Positions 1-20,855 of a stretch of 64,000 nt of DNA are shown piece by piece. The translations under genes and the position numbers were made by a program. The stretch comes from Microvelia longipes. Lineage: Eukaryota > Arthropoda > Insecta > Hemiptera > Veliidae. The notes below the pieces were generated by a model. The model had not been told where the DNA came from and made no database searches. It saw only the letters and a program-made list of their open reading frames with translations. The stretch is taken from NCBI GenBank assembly GCA_018340805.1, contig JACMZG010001863.1:28499505-28563504 (forward strand). The letters are read 5' to 3'. How positions within the stretch are numbered: position 1 is the first letter of the stretch; each line of letters begins with the position of its first letter.

Positions 1-49
1 TTATGAGAATTCAATTAATGCTACAAAGTTACTGCGTAACCCGAGAGCG

Positions 50-3000
50 ATGATTGACGTCTTAATTAACAATAGGCCGTTAAAAATGGAACTAGACACT
101 GGCGGAGCCTGTTCAATTATAGGCAGAAATATATTCGAGAAATTGCTGCCCCGCCAAAGGCTCTCACCTTCTAAGCGTACTTTTGCTAGTTTCACCAAAA
201 ATAAATTCAAATGTTTAGGGTTCGCCACTGTTGAAGTAACTTTTAAGGGCAGAACTAAATCTTTAGATCTATATGTTGTCGATTTCGATGCTGATTGTAT
301 CTTCGGGCGGGACTGGATAGTACACTTTGCAGATCTACTTTCTTTTCAAAGTTTGTTTAAAATGCACGATATTTCTGAGTTAGAATCGGCACAAGTTGTA
401 AATAAGCAAAATAAACACGAACTTAACAAGCTGCTTAAACAATATGAAGATATCTTTAGTGAAACAGCCGCACATTGGTGGGACCGCCTATAGATGTGCA
501 TCTGAAGGCAACTGCTCGACCAGTATTCGCTAAAGCGCGACCAATTCCGTTTGCTTTGCTTAAAACTTACTCCTCGGAAATAGAAAAGAAACTGCAGTCT
601 GGATTTTATGAAAAAGTCGCGCATTCTCAGTGGGCTTCACCGACTCATGTGGTCGTTAAGGGAGAGAAGATTAGAATCACGGGAGATTATAAATCCACTT
701 TAAACCCACAGATTATCATAGATGAATACCCTATACCCAGGGTAGAAGAGATATTCAGTGAAGTCCGAGACGCTAAAATATTTTGTAAAATCGATATTAC
801 GGATGCGTACATGAGCTTACCATGCAGTGAGGAGTTCAGTGAGGTCATGACGTTGAATACGCCTACTCATGGTCTCATTCGGCCAAAACGAGCTCAGTAC
901 GGTGTAGCCAGTATTCCTGCCATATGGCATAGGCGCACCAATAATATTTTTGAAGGTATCAAAAACGTTAAGAATTTCTTCGACGATTTCTTAGTATATG
1001 CATCATCTCCGGAGCATATGTTAAGTACTTTAAAGTTAGTCTTTGAAAGAATCCGTGCTTCAGGATTAAAGTTAAGGAAATCCAAATGTGCTTTTCTTTT
1101 AGACAGCGTTGAATACTTAGGACATCGAATTGATAAGACGGGGATTCATAAACTAGACAAGCATGTTACTGCAATACTCAATGCTCCTAAACCCAATACT
1201 TTTGATGAACTAAGGTCCTTTTTAGGGAAAGTTACCTACTATCACAGCTTTATTCCTAACTTATCTGCGATTACAGCTCCTTTAAGGGACATACTTAAGA
1301 ATTCAAAGTTTCAATGGACTAAGAAAGGTCTCGAAAGCCTAAAAATACTTAAGGAAGAACTAGCATCAAATCGGGTGTTAACGCCTTATAACCCTAAACT
1401 ACCTCTCATTCTGGCCGTAGATGCCAGTCCTATAGGGTTAGGAGCGGTCTTGTCGCATATCATGCCAGATGGAGTCGAAAGACCGATTGCCTATGCCAGC
1501 AAAGCTTTAAGTGAAACCGAGAAGAAGTACCCTCAGATCGATCGCGAAGCTTTAAGTATTGTTTGGGGGGTTAAAAAATTCTTTCAATACGTATATGGGA
1601 GGAAATTTACTATTGTCACCGATAATAAACCTATTTATCATATTTTTGCGCCAAATACAGCCTTACCAAAGTTTACCCTTTCCCGATGTGCAAATTACGC
1701 TAGTTATTTAACTAATTTCAGTTACGAGATTAAACATAAAAAGTCGACCCAAAATTTAAATGCGGATTACCTTTCCCGAGCCCCATTAAAGTCTTCTGAA
1801 GAATCAGACTCTCTAAAATCTTATAGTTATCATTCCATTTCAGAGGAATTCGATTCTTTCGTGCAAATGCAAATTTCCCAATTACCGGTAAATTCAGAAC
1901 GAATTTCTAAAGAAACTACAAAAGACCCCGTGCTAGCACCCATACTGTCTGCCTTGCAAAATGGGGAGGATTTAAAAGCTCTAGGATACTCCGGTAGGAC
2001 GTTAGATTTCTCCCAAGCATGCGGATGCTTAATGTTAGGTCATCGGGTTGTAATTCCAAAAAAGTTCCATGAAATGATTCTTAAAGAGCTCCATGTTGCC
2101 CACATCGGCATTACAAAAATGAAAGGTTTAGCTAGATCTCTGTGTATTGGCCAAACATCGATAGAGATATCGAGCGGATCGCCAAAACATGTTCTGAGTG
2201 TTTAAAACATGCTACAATGCCAGCGAAAAATAAAGATCATCATTGGGAATACCCTAGTGCACCTTGGGAACGCATCCATCTTGATTTCGCTGGACCTCTG
2301 AAAAACAATAAATACCTACTAATTATCGTTGATGCCTACTCTAAGTGGACTCAAGTAAAAATAATGACTTCCATTACGGCTGAAGCTACTTGTAAGAGTC
2401 TGAGAAAAATTTTCTGTACTTACGGTGTTCCCTCAGTGGTCGTTTCAGATAACGGACCACAATTTACTGCTGATGAATTTCAAACATTTCTTAAGACCCA
2501 AGGAGTGCGGTGCCATAGGAGAACACCCCCTACCACCCGTCTAGTAATGGGCAAGCGGAACGCTATGTTCAGTCTATAAAGAAGGCATTGCTGAAAGAAG
2601 GCGCGCAAACCAGAGATCTAGAAGAGGCTGTTGATTCCTTCTTACTACAATATCACAAGGCTCCCATCAGACCACGGGGGAACCACCTTCCTTATTGTTT
2701 TTGGGGCGAATCCTTAAGAGTCGACTCGACCTAGTAATTCCAGAGATACCAGATTCAAGAAAAAGAAAGACTTTTTCGAATCCCGAAGCTAAACGAAGGT
2801 CCTTCGATGAAGGAGACCTAGTGCAGTTTCGCTCTTACAGCGCTCAGGAAGAAAAGTGGCTACAAGGTAAAATAAAACATTGCCTTGGAAACGTCATGTA
2901 CGTTGTGGAACGCGACGGTAAAATACACAAGAGGCATATAGATCAACTCCGACCGTTCTCATGTGCTCGGCCCTCTATTACACAACAAGCAGAGAAGCCG

Positions 3001-3470
3001 AAATATCGCGCAAGGTATTACAGTACTACCCCTATTACAGTGCTACTCAACAAGAGCGATCCACCAAGCCTATAGATACTCATACCTCTAGCCAAACATC
3101 CTCAGTTCCAGTCATGCCAGTCCCAACACCAGTAGTTTCAGCTGCCCCAATTTTACCACAATGGGGTCCAGCTGCACCAGTCCTACCACCATTGGGTCCA
3201 GCTGTCCAGCCTACACCACCACCTACTCCACCAGCTGACCAGCCTACACCACAACCTACTCCACCAGCTGACCAGCCTACACCACCACCTACACCACCCG
3301 ACCAGTTCCTCCAGCAGAGGCCGCCATAGTATTGCCGGAAGCTGCACCAGTACAACCAGCGATGGCTCCAGGCGTTACTCCTATTAGAATGAGGCCAGAG
3401 CAAGCAGCAATGCCCCTTCGGAGGAGTCAACGTATAAGGAAGCGGCGCAGACCGTACACTCCTCCTTAAA
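50..3470 (+). pseudogene. pol: Ty3/gypsy pol polyprotein, frameshifted
   Basis: Segments of one pol follow each other in different frames. 50-493 carries an aspartic protease (DTGGACS near residue 17). 475-2205 carries RT with FFDDFLVYA as the YxDD equivalent and RNase H starting at LAVDASPIGLGA. 2142-2579 carries the integrase zinc finger remainder and the catalytic core (HLDFAGPL, SDNGPQF). After another shift, around 2579-2700, comes the end of the core; 2695-3075 holds the integrase C-terminal domain. 2961-3470 holds a Pro-rich repeat and a basic tail (RRSQRIRKRRR). I count at least four frame changes (about 480, 2140-2200, 2520-2700 and 2961-3075). No single reading frame is intact, so no functional polyprotein is expected. 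Decay and assembly indels cannot be told apart by eye. Confidence 0.85.
3200..3301 (+). repeat. Three tandem 33-bp units encoding a Pro/Thr/Gln repeat
   Basis: A unit like CCAGCTGACCAGCCTACACC plus 13 more bases repeats three times with few changes. It encodes ADQPTPxPTPP in the frame open from 2961 to 3470. The repeat lies between the integrase C-terminal domain and the basic end of pol. Confidence 0.75.
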
Positions 3471-3490
3471 GGGCTGGGGAGGATTGATAT

Positions 3491-4048
3491 ATCTTTAATT
3501 AGTTTATGTTGTGTTGTTGCTTAGCAACGAGATGTCAGTTTATTGAATAGGATAAGTTTTCTAATTATTCTTGTTGATGGAATAAAACCAAACGATTGTT
3601 ATGAATGCCTTTCCTTCTAATTTAAGTTAAGTTATATCATAAATAAATGTTAGAATTCCTTATATGACTATCGAAAGTCCTATTTAAATTGAAACCTGTC
3701 AAGTTTGTTTATATTATGTTATTTTTAATTGACTATTTGTTGTGATAGCAGACCATTCTGCCTTCAGCAATAATTTACATTACAATTATACGTGAAGCAA
3801 GTGTTAGTTAAAGACTGTTTTTTTACTACATATTGAACCTAAGACTCATACAGGAGTTGAACCCCCTCTCCAAAATAACTCTAAGTAGATGTTTACTTAT
3901 TATTTATTTAATATGGTGTCCTCGTTAATTGTTTATTGTAGTTTTTGAACCTACACCTTAAAAATCTCTTTTGTCTTAAAGCAATCAGGCAAGTGTGAAT
4001 TTTATACATTTTCTGTTATTTTAATTGTTGTATTTTTTATTTGTTTAG
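3491..4048. other. Probable 3' LTR remnant and intron sequence
   Basis: Non-coding AT-rich DNA follows the pol stop and a purine-rich tract. An LTR would be expected to start here (TGATATATC at about 3492). Without the 5' copy I cannot fix its end. The last 30 bases are pyrimidine-rich and end in TTTGTTTAG at 4048, a good splice acceptor for the exon starting at 4049. Confidence 0.4.
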
Positions 4049-4366
4049 TTGCCAGTGCTGAAGTGTGTAGGGAGTGGAGCTGGCGGGGGACACAGAGGTT
4101 GGGCCCCAGCCGCCTCCAAGACGGGTCATAAAGAAGAACCTGGTGGTCTCACTGCATCAGTATTACCTCATATCAATAATAACACCACATCATCAAATAA
4201 CCCTCCTAATATACTTCATCAAATAATAATAATTGTAATAATAACAATAGTTCTGCATCTATACAGCAGCAGCAACCTCCCCCTCCTTCCCTTCAACCTT
4301 CACCCACTACTCACCCTTATCACTGGTACAACGAGGACGGCCGGCGGCTTCCCTTTACATCCCATG
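4049..4366 (+). CDS. Candidate N-terminal exon of the DYRK2-like kinase (low-complexity)
   Basis: The exon starts after TTTGTTTAG and ends at CCCATG before gtaaac. Protein-like sequence changes frame inside it. The first two thirds read well in the frame starting at 4049 (Gly-rich, then HINNNTTSSNNPP). From about 4222 the frame two bases on reads as Asn runs, QQQQPPPP and then HPYHWYNEDGRRLPFTSH. LP(L/M/F)T is where DYRK proteins enter the conserved N-terminal region. The end phase does not fit the next exon at 4889, so a one-base indel, a missed microexon or an alternative donor must be involved. GC content is clearly above that of the flanks. Confidence 0.5.
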
Positions 4367-4888
4367 GTAAACCATTTTGATTGACAATAAAAAGATTAAT
4401 GGATTGGTAATCAATATTAGAATTCAACAAGGGTTTTAAAGAATACAGCATTCTTAAAAATTTAAGGTTTACAATCAAGTAAGCTTTTAAACAATGTTTA
4501 TAATAAACCACATCCTGATTCCTGATGACAATCAGGTTCCTTGATCAAAAACTTGGTTGTCTATAAACCTGAAATTTCTGATTGACATCTTCTTTGTCCT
4601 TTTACATAGGGATCTACAAATAAACTATTTAATCAATAAAAACAATTTAAAAAACATGTATATGATTAAAAAATCCCTTGTAAAATAACAAGTTAAAGTT
4701 AAAACTTGATGGCAAATTGTGCAGTGTTTAGGTTTTGATAACATACTGTAATCGTCTATTTATTGTTGAACTTTTCCCATGATATTATTACTTTAGATCT
4801 AATAATGACTTCTATTAAGTTTAGCAAACATGCAGTTTAATTTTTAGGAAATCCATCATTACTTTATCATAATTTTTTGTCTTTTTAG

Positions 4889-13254
<8,366 letters not shown>

Positions 13255-16200
13255 ACTCGCTGGATCTTGTTCAGGGATAGAATCTATCGTCAGCATTGTT
13301 TCCTTGTGGTTCTCCCAAGTCATAATCATTTCCTAGTATAAATTTGTTCACTTGGATCACGTCCACTATAGGGTGAAACTTAATTGTAAATAATGGCAGA
13401 TCCATAAGGGGACTTGCTTACCTAGTTTTATTATGATTGTCCCTCCAACTGCCGAGCCGATCCCTCCCTTTCCCTTGTACTGGCTCAGGTCTAAATGACT
13501 GATAAAGACCCCTTCCCCCAAATCTCATGATGATCTCATTATATCGACTACCGAGGGGGTAGGGCCCCTATTCTCTCCCAAAGTGATATTATCTTGTAAT
13601 TCTTAATTATTTTTCAATTTTCTAAGCAAAGTGTGATAATTGTTTAGTTAGATTTTTGAATGTATTAAAAATATTAACTTTTATTATTATTACTTTTTTT
13701 CTCTTCGTGTGCACCTATTTGCACATGAATTAATTATTTTAGGAGATACATAATCTCTCCTAACCAGGACCTAATTATCATTAATAGTAAATGAGATTAG
13801 TTTTAAATATAAATATGTGTTTATCTTATTATTACATACAACAAATAATAAATAATAATTTATATATAATGATTATATAGACAAACTATAATGTAATGTG
13901 TATGTAGAAAATTAATATTTTTTAAATAAAATTAAATATTTGGATCCCTTTTATTTTTAAACAAAGGGACTTTATTAATCTAATAATAATTTAATAAAAA
14001 CTTGTTATGAATGGGTTAAAGAATTATATTTAAATGTTGATTCAGAAATTCTCTCCATTTAAAGTATTTGTTTCATTGCAACATTAACCTCATATGCTGA
14101 GATGTACTCTTTTTACTGTAAATTATGTCTATAAAATTAAAGTAAATTAATAAATATCGAATATTAAATATCATAGACTATCTAGTCAAGCATTTGATAA
14201 ATTTTTTGTTCAAAGAAATTAGTATTTGCTGGCGGTTGAAATAATACTGTATAAGTGGTTATTACAATGTAAAAAATAATCCATGTTTTTTGAAAACTTA
14301 AAGAATTCTCAGTCCACATCTAAATCAAGCCTTTCGTCATATTAAAATTGATATTGAGAAAACAGGAATACTTCTTGTATATTTTTAACCCATTCTTTTA
14401 TTCATGTTTAAAAATGTATTGATTTTTTGGTATATTTCTTAGATAAAAAGATTCTGGATAGTTTTTTGACAATCACATCAAACAAATCTGTATTAGACAT
14501 AAAGAAATTGTCATAGAACCCTCAGTACCAATTTTTACAAATTTTCTCTAATACAGCACCAAAAATGTACCACAATATATTTCTTTCCTGAATATATATT
14601 ATTTGCACTTTTTTTGTTTATTTTTCTTTGCCATTCTTCTTAATTAATTAATAGTCTTATTTTTAAAATTTATGTGTAAGCTTTTCTCAAAATATTTTTA
14701 AATATATACTTATAAATAATTGTACATAATTACTTTTTGTTTTGTAAATTTTTTTTAGAAACAATCTTATACTATAAATAAACAATAATAAATGAACAAT
14801 TGTAAGTTTATGTAAGTGTAATAGATTAAAAGATAAAATATAACGCTTTTATTTAAAGTTCTGTAATTGTTATGTTTCCTATATTTAATGATTTCCCAAA
14901 AACAATGTGCTAATTTCTTAAAATTATTCTTAACTGTATTCTTTTTATAAGTTCTAAATGAAATATGTATTAAGAAACCAAGAAAAGCAATTGAATCAGT
15001 GTTTATTTAAAACAAAAGGCTAGAGTTTTTTGGTGATGAGTGCGGAATCTACTATTTAATAAGGTTTATTATATCTCTAGTCGACAAAGTGTGTTTATTG
15101 ATTACAAGATAGAATAAATAACAATACAACTCTCTACTTTAGATTGACAGACTGAAAATGCACCATTTTTACGCTTGTCATTAAAATCATGTGGTTTAAA
15201 AAAGAATGAAGTGATGCATATTTTGGTTGTTATTTCTATTGTGATTTCATTTCTTCCTTTAATTACAGTATCCAAAGATATTCGCTTATAAAGACTTACA
15301 TTCGTATTTTTTAATTATTTTTGCCCAAGTGCTTTTCTAAAAAAATTGTATTTATTCCTATTACCATAATCTTTAGTTGTTAACTTTTGTTAGAATTTAA
15401 TTTTTCTTGTTTTTAATAAGCTCAATAAATATATCAAACATTAAGTTCCATTTATAATTATTGAATTTTTGTTATTTGAACAAATTAATTTACAAACTTC
15501 CATGTTCTTATTTTTTTTTTAAATTTTGTTCATAATTAATTCTTGTAAGTCTGTTTTTATGAAAATAATAATTTTGTTGTTTATGAAATTTCAAATACAT
15601 TTTAATGTGTTTTTGAATCTTAATGTATTCAGTTTTATATTGAAGAATATTTAGAATAATGTATACATATTTTATAGACCATATTCATGAAAACATCTGC
15701 TTTCATTCATAAGTAATAAATCAATTATAATGGTAAACAAAAATTAAGAGAAGGAAAAGTATACATTGCAATCAATGTAGACAAGAATTTTGTCTATATC
15801 CTTCTTTTCCTTTGTCTAGTCTTTATTCGTCTAAATAAACATATTACTTAATATCTAATCTATGAAGACACCAATTAATGATAGCTTATAATATCTTTTG
15901 TTGTTAGATATATTACCCTCTTACCACTTAAATTCTATTCAAGTATACAAATTATTAATACAATGTATGTCCTCTCTGATTTTTAAGTGAGACTATAAAT
16001 TTCTTACTGTCCTGCAAGAATCAGGTTAAAAAAGTTTTGACTAAAATGAATCTACAGCTTGTTCAATGAATATGGTTTAACCATTTGACTAAAAAAGGAC
16101 TTGCTATTTTTATAATTTTTATCTTACAATTATTATTAATTTTTTTAACGTGTTACTTTTTCCATGTGATAAAATAAATTAACTTTAAACTCAGTCTTAG

Positions 16201-16560
16201 GGACGTTAATATTTGTTTATAATCTTATAAAATTATTATAAAATTAGTTTTAATGAATATTTTTCACTTCTTTTTTTGTAAAAAAAATTTAAGAAAAAAA
16301 TAAATAAAAAAATTACCATAACTTTGTATAATATTTTTTGATCTTAGTTGTAATATTTATACAATGATCTGTCCCTTAGCTAAGTACTTAAGTGATTTGT
16401 ACAGTAAATAAAAATAATAATATAAAAGGGTTTAAACAGAAGTATAATAATATTTGTTTGTTTCTTTTGATTGGAACGCGATTGGTATAATGTTGTAAAC
16501 TACTTGTGTATTTGTCAGGGCCTGTTTTATACTTCACTCATTTAATAAAACCATTAAGAC
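13255..16560 (+). other. 3' UTR of the DYRK-like kinase and downstream AT-rich DNA
   Basis: Moderate-GC sequence to about 13600 is likely proximal 3' UTR. It then becomes strongly AT-rich with many AATAAA hexamers, for example 16543-16548. I cannot tell which poly(A) site is used. No coding signal is seen. Confidence 0.5.
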
Positions 16561-19005
16561 TTTACTTTTTTAATTGGGTTTTTATTATTTTGTTTATATT
16601 TTACCTCATAGTTTTGGAAGAGACAAGAAATCAAATTATTTATGAGTAGTAAAAAATTGCTCTAAATACTTTTCTATTGAAGTAAGAAAAGTGTCTGATT
16701 AACTTATCGAAGAAGCAAGTATTGATTTGATATCTATTTCTTCATTTGAATCATAATAAAGCATTTTGTCCATCATGGAAATGCTCAGAGAATGATTTAG
16801 TAGAGAAGAATCTCAGAAGGTGAGTTGAGAACAAGGGATGAGTTGATAATTTATGGAAATAACATAATGAAGCGACAGTTATACTTTCAAGGTTTGATTT
16901 TATTATGTCAATACTTCTTCCATTAGCATTACCAATTCGGATTTGGCAGCTTTTCACAAAGGACCATCTCATGGTTTTTGTGAGAAAGAATAATTCATGG
17001 ATGAACATTAACCAAGTAACAAAGTTATTTTATTTATCGTCTAATTAACCTACATAGCTCAAAAGAAGTATATGTTAGTATAACATTTCATACTCACTAT
17101 TGATCATGTGGGAAAAAATATATCCATTTGTAAGATTAGCAAAAAATCATCATCTCATCTGCCTCTATGTTAATACATTTATTGTTAATTATAATTTTTA
17201 GTAATTATAATTTTTCCAGGTTGACATTAAATAAATATTAATATAATTCAGATTGAGTATGCAAGAAACAACAATATTAGAAGAGACACCGATAAAGTAA
17301 AAAGAAATGATAAAAGTCTAGTTGAAAAATAGTTTGTTTTGAATAGAAGGGGGTGGGTAAAACAACCTGACTTACCCCCACCTACACATCAGCCCCCTTG
17401 CAGCTGTAGTGACTTTTTTACTGTGTTACAAGCGTTGCATTCTTCCAGGTGATTATTAGTCATGGACCATGTAGAATGATATAGTGTGGCGAGTATAACT
17501 GCCAGGAACTTTTGTTCCTGAACTTCTAACCTGTTCCTAACCTCTACTTAAGTAGGTTTCACTCCATCACAGAGAAACCTGGATAGTAACCAGAATTTCC
17601 ATTCTTATAAGTAAGAGATTAATTATTATTAGTAGATTCGCAATTCCACATGACTGTTACTAGCTGTTAAAACTTTTGACGCATATCCTTAACTGACTTG
17701 AATTATCCTATTCTCAAATCAACAAATCAGTTCAAACATAATGTCTAAGATGAATATTTATTTTTGGCCAAATTATTCAGTGTATTGTTCGCATTTCAAT
17801 TATTATTTGATAATAATTGAAGATTATTATTTCATAACATGTATAAGTATCTCTTAAATCAACATTGGCACGTCGTATTTAATATTGCCCAATGCATTTT
17901 AATTATGCTTTGTGGGCCAAATGATGCCTACTTTGTTTATGAATTTGTTATGAGGTTGGGGGTCATGTTTTATAATTATTAAGATTGAAAAAAAATTAAA
18001 GTAATATTTAGAATAAGAAGACTTAATTTGACCAGTTCTTGCCTTCGGGCACCAAAATTCGTCTAAAAAAAGAAGATATTTGTTTTTATTTTTGTTGAAT
18101 TTCAGTGAATTTCTTTATATTTTGAGATAAAAAGGTACTAGCATGTAGTTGTTTTTGTATGGAAATTAGTGTAAGTAAGCTAAACAAAAGAAGAAACATT
18201 TCTTCAATATCTCAACTCATTAAATGTCTCCACAATTATTTTCCTTTAGATTACTTTATTGACACAGACTGCAAATAATAGGCAATAAAAAATAATTTAA
18301 CTCCTTATCTCTCCTAATCCTCAATGATAAAAAATATGATGTAGTTTGCTTTGAATATAGTAGTTCATTATCCAAGGCAAAAATGTTGACTATAATTCTA
18401 AAAGCATTTTTGTTGTTTGACTTTTTTTTTATTATAAGAATCAATAGTTGATGCTATGCCTTTGGCAAATTTTTAAAATTACTTAAGCAACTATGTATTT
18501 ATTTATTTTAGTTAATAAATCCATAGACTAATGCAACTCAATAAAATGTTTTAAACAATTTTATAGGTATAAAATTAAAGATTACATATTCAAGAGGATT
18601 TGTCTTCAGTCATAACTATGCAGTATTCATGTCAAGTGGGATGACTAGGGTAGTTTATTAGCTATTATAAATAAATGATTTCTTTATTTTTATTTCATTC
18701 GAAAAGATTTAAAGAAGTAAAAATGTGTACATTTTTTTGTTCTTGAAACCAAAAAATACTGCTCTCTTGTGTAATACATTCGAAACAATAAGGTAAGGTT
18801 TCAAGATTTATTATGATAATTTGCATGATTTAACTATCGTATTTCTAAATTAATTAGAATTGAAGGTTAATTAAATTACCCTAAAATGCCTTATAATCCT
18901 ATAAGAAAAAGATTAGATTACTTCAGCTTTATTATTTTTACTTAAACCATCCAGTTTATTTGACTCATAGCAATAATTTATTATTTTAAAAGTATTCTTA
19001 GATAA
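16561..19005. other. Intergenic AT-rich DNA
   Basis: Only short, low-complexity ORFs are present. The 85-codon minus-strand frame at 16751-17008 has no recognisable motif. No repeat family found elsewhere in the window is present here. Confidence 0.5.
18993..19005. repeat. Left 13-bp target duplication of the PLE unit
   Basis: TATTCTTAGATAA occurs here and again at 24550-24562, exactly outside the two inverted PLE ends. Confidence 0.7.
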
Positions 19006-19046
19006 ATAATGAAAGAAAAGAAGTCTCACCACAAAATAAAACTTTA

Positions 19047-19095
19047 TTGGCAAAGCGCTTTCAACCTAACTAGAGGCCATCATCAGTGCAAAACC
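19047..19095 (-). ncRNA. Hammerhead-ribozyme-like motif, left PLE end
   Basis: On the minus strand the order is GCA, CTGATGA, a stem II (GGCCT with AGGTT), GAAA, the self-complementary GCGC, TT and TGCC. GCA before the core can pair with TGC after the presumed cleavage site to start helix I. A palindromic very short helix III is the form described for minimal hammerheads of PLEs that act as dimers. Activity is inferred. Confidence 0.65.
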
Positions 19096-19480
19096 TAACA
19101 AACAAGCAAATAAAATGGATGATGATTCTCCTCTCTCATTTATGTTTAGATCGCCAACTCTATTCCGACTCCTTTCAATCTCCAATTTTTCCAGAAAGTC
19201 CATTTTCCGACCTTTGTTCTCAAAATGAAGACAACCGACTTTATGAGGGCCATTAAAATGAAATAGTTCCTAAGTAGGGAATAGAACACCATTAAAGGTT
19301 GTCTTGACTAGTTTCAGACCCGTCGCTCATAGCTTTTAGAGCCAACTTAGGACTTTTCTTCCTAATAAGGTTATCTATCATATTTATATTATAACCATTA
19401 GCCAAAGCTATATTATGGATCGTATTTAGCTCTTTAATATAGGCTAGGTCATCCAGAGGGTAGTTGATGAGTCTATGGTG
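19075..19480 (-). pseudogene. Minus-strand PLE ORF fragment (RT C-terminal region and protein tail)
   Basis: Read on the minus strand from 19480, the frame gives an RT-linker-like segment (LDDLAYIKELNTIHNIALA), then an in-frame TAA before WCSIPYLG. It then jumps from GTISF directly to FNGPHKVGCLHFENKGRK. The tail ends MMASS and a TAG that lies inside the hammerhead-like core. Compared with the plus-strand arm, the endonuclease segment equivalent to about 19510-19763 is missing, with TCA microhomology at the junction. This is an internally deleted, inactive copy. It supplies the tail of the protein that the LTR insertion separates from the plus-strand arm. Confidence 0.7.
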
Positions 19481-19770
19481 TTCTATTCCCTACTTAGGAA
19501 CTATTTCACAGCACGTTGCATCTGTTCTTAAAAGAAATAATGTTAGGGTAAGCTTTTCTTGTAACAGGACCTTAAGAAACCTTTTAAGCAGCATACAAGA
19601 CCCTGTACCACCTTTATACAGAAGTGGTATTTACATGGTGCAATGTGGCTTATGCCAAGTGGAATATTTAGGTCAAACAGGGAGAAACATAATCACGAGG
19701 GCGCGGGAACATCAATCTATAACGAACAGCAAATTTTATCAACGTTTGTTAGCTGAAAATCATTTTAATG
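19464..19770 (+). CDS. PLE GIY-YIG endonuclease fragment
   Basis: The open frame encodes IPYLGTISQ (typical linker between the PLE reverse transcriptase and endonuclease), then GIYMVQCGLCQVEYLGQTGR, the GIY-YIG motif with YLG as its second part, and ITRAREHQ. A CxxC pair within the GIY segment fits the PLE type. GIY-YIG enzymes nick target DNA for PLE integration. The frame runs into the LTR at 19775 and ends there after 118 codons with LTR-encoded residues. No reverse transcriptase core precedes it, so the copy is 5'-truncated and inactive. Confidence 0.85.
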
Positions 19771-19774
19771 GCCC

Positions 19775-19932
19775 TGTGGCCGCCAGGATGACGGGTGTCA
19801 GTCAAAATAATTTAATTTAAAGTTGTTGATTTTGTCAAGTTTTAGAAAAATAGAACTTTTATATTCGTTACAAGAGAGAAGGGTTTTCTGTATACTAGCA
19901 GTTAAGTTAGGCTAAAACTAAGATCCTCTAAA
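19775..19932 (+). repeat. 5' LTR (158 bp) of the young Ty3/gypsy element
   Basis: It begins TGTGGCCGCC and ends TCCTCTAAA. It is identical to 23952-24110 except for one T in a homopolymer (TTGATTTTG against TTGATTTTTG). It is preceded by GCCC (19771-19774), which recurs after the 3' LTR. At 158 bp it is a very short LTR. Confidence 0.95.
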
Positions 19933-19933
19933 C

Positions 19934-19951
19934 TGGTGACCCCGACTGAAA
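19934..19951 (+). other. tRNA primer-binding site
   Basis: TGGTGACCCCGACTGAAA starts one base after the 5' LTR. The TGG start complements a tRNA CCA end. I do not assign the tRNA. Confidence 0.75.
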
Positions 19952-20021
19952 ACACAGTAAGTCAATAAAAACTTTTTTTTATAATAGTCTGATAATAACT
20001 ATTCTAAATACAGAGTTAACT

Positions 20022-20855
20022 ATGCCGAACACTTCAGGTCAATCAGATCCACCACCAACTCCACCAAGATCAGATCAGTCACAAACTGAAACAGTTAATA
20101 GAGTAGCTGTAAAACTACCTCCGTTTTGGAAGCCAAAACCGAAAATTTGGTTTCATCAGGTAGAAAGTAATTTTCATGTGTCAGGCATTACTACTGAACG
20201 TTCAAAATTTCATTATGTTGTGTCAGTATTAGACAGCAACGTTATAGACGAAATTTCATCTATTGTTGAGAACCCAGATCCGATCCTCCCTTATACCAAA
20301 TTAAAACAGGCATTAATTGAAGCGTTTTCCGATTCCGAAACCAAGCAATTAAAACGGCTGCTTGAAGAGTTAGAATTAGGTGATCTAAAACCTTCTCAAC
20401 TCCTCAAGCAAATGAAAGATCTCGCGGGAAACGTAATAGAGGAGAAGATTATAAAATATTTATTCATAAACAGACTGCCAAAAGAGGTACAAGCCATTCT
20501 CTCAATCAGTGACGAAAACTTAGATAAGTTAGGAAAGATGGCCGACAAAATTACCGACATTACACAATCGAGTCCAAGCGTTTCAGCCATAAAAACTAGC
20601 AACGTAGGAAATCCCGAAGTTTATGAGCTGAAACAACAAATAATCAATCTGACAGACGCAATAAATAATATAAAAACAAGTAAACAATGTAGCCAATGTT
20701 TTCGTTTCCGAAGCCGGTCGAGGAGTAGGTCTCAACAAAGGAAAGGTGACGTTTGCTATTTTCATAAAAAATTCGGCAAGGAAGCTAGGAAATGTACTTT
20801 ACCATGCAGCTGGAAAAATAACGGACAACCGGGAAACGAGAACCCCAATGTGTGA
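20022..20855 (+). CDS. gag: Ty3/gypsy Gag-like protein, 277 residues
   Basis: This is the first ORF after the primer-binding site. The N-terminus is Pro/Thr-rich. A capsid-like region follows ([19 protein letters not shown] at about residues 28-46), typical of retrotransposon gag (capsid domain family). Near residue 228 comes an Arg/Ser-rich basic segment. The C-terminal [18 protein letters not shown] resembles the Cys/His segment seen in gypsy-type Gag, without a canonical CCHC knuckle. It ends with TGA at 20853-20855, overlapping pol by four bases in the -1 frame, so pol is probably made by -1 frameshifting or by re-initiation. Confidence 0.85.
   Translation: MPNTSGQSDPPPTPPRSDQSQTETVNRVAVKLPPFWKPKPKIWFHQVESNFHVSGITTERSKFHYVVSVLDSNVIDEISSIVENPDPILPYTKLKQALIEAFSDSETKQLKRLLEELELGDLKPSQLLKQMKDLAGNVIEEKIIKYLFINRLPKEVQAILSISDENLDKLGKMADKITDITQSSPSVSAIKTSNVGNPEVYELKQQIINLTDAINNIKTSKQCSQCFRFRSRSRSRSQQRKGDVCYFHKKFGKEARKCTLPCSWKNNGQPGNENPNV

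Larger units (their letters stand above)
1..3470 (+). mobile_element. Degenerate Ty3/gypsy LTR retrotransposon, 5'-truncated by the window edge
   Basis: The stretch reads in domain order protease, reverse transcriptase, RNase H, integrase and a proline-rich tail, which is the Ty3/gypsy pol order. The 5' LTR, primer-binding site and gag lie outside the window. A purine-rich tract (around 3470-3490, ggctggggagga) just after the last stop looks like a polypurine tract, so the 3' LTR probably starts near 3491. The element sits immediately upstream of a DYRK-type exon at 4049, so it may lie in a 5' intron of that gene. Multiple frameshifts show it is dead, or that the assembly has indel errors here. 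Confidence 0.9.

Noticed and set aside
16751..17008. 85-codon minus-strand ORF
   Set aside because: No motif, no codon bias against background, and no splice partners. Likely chance.
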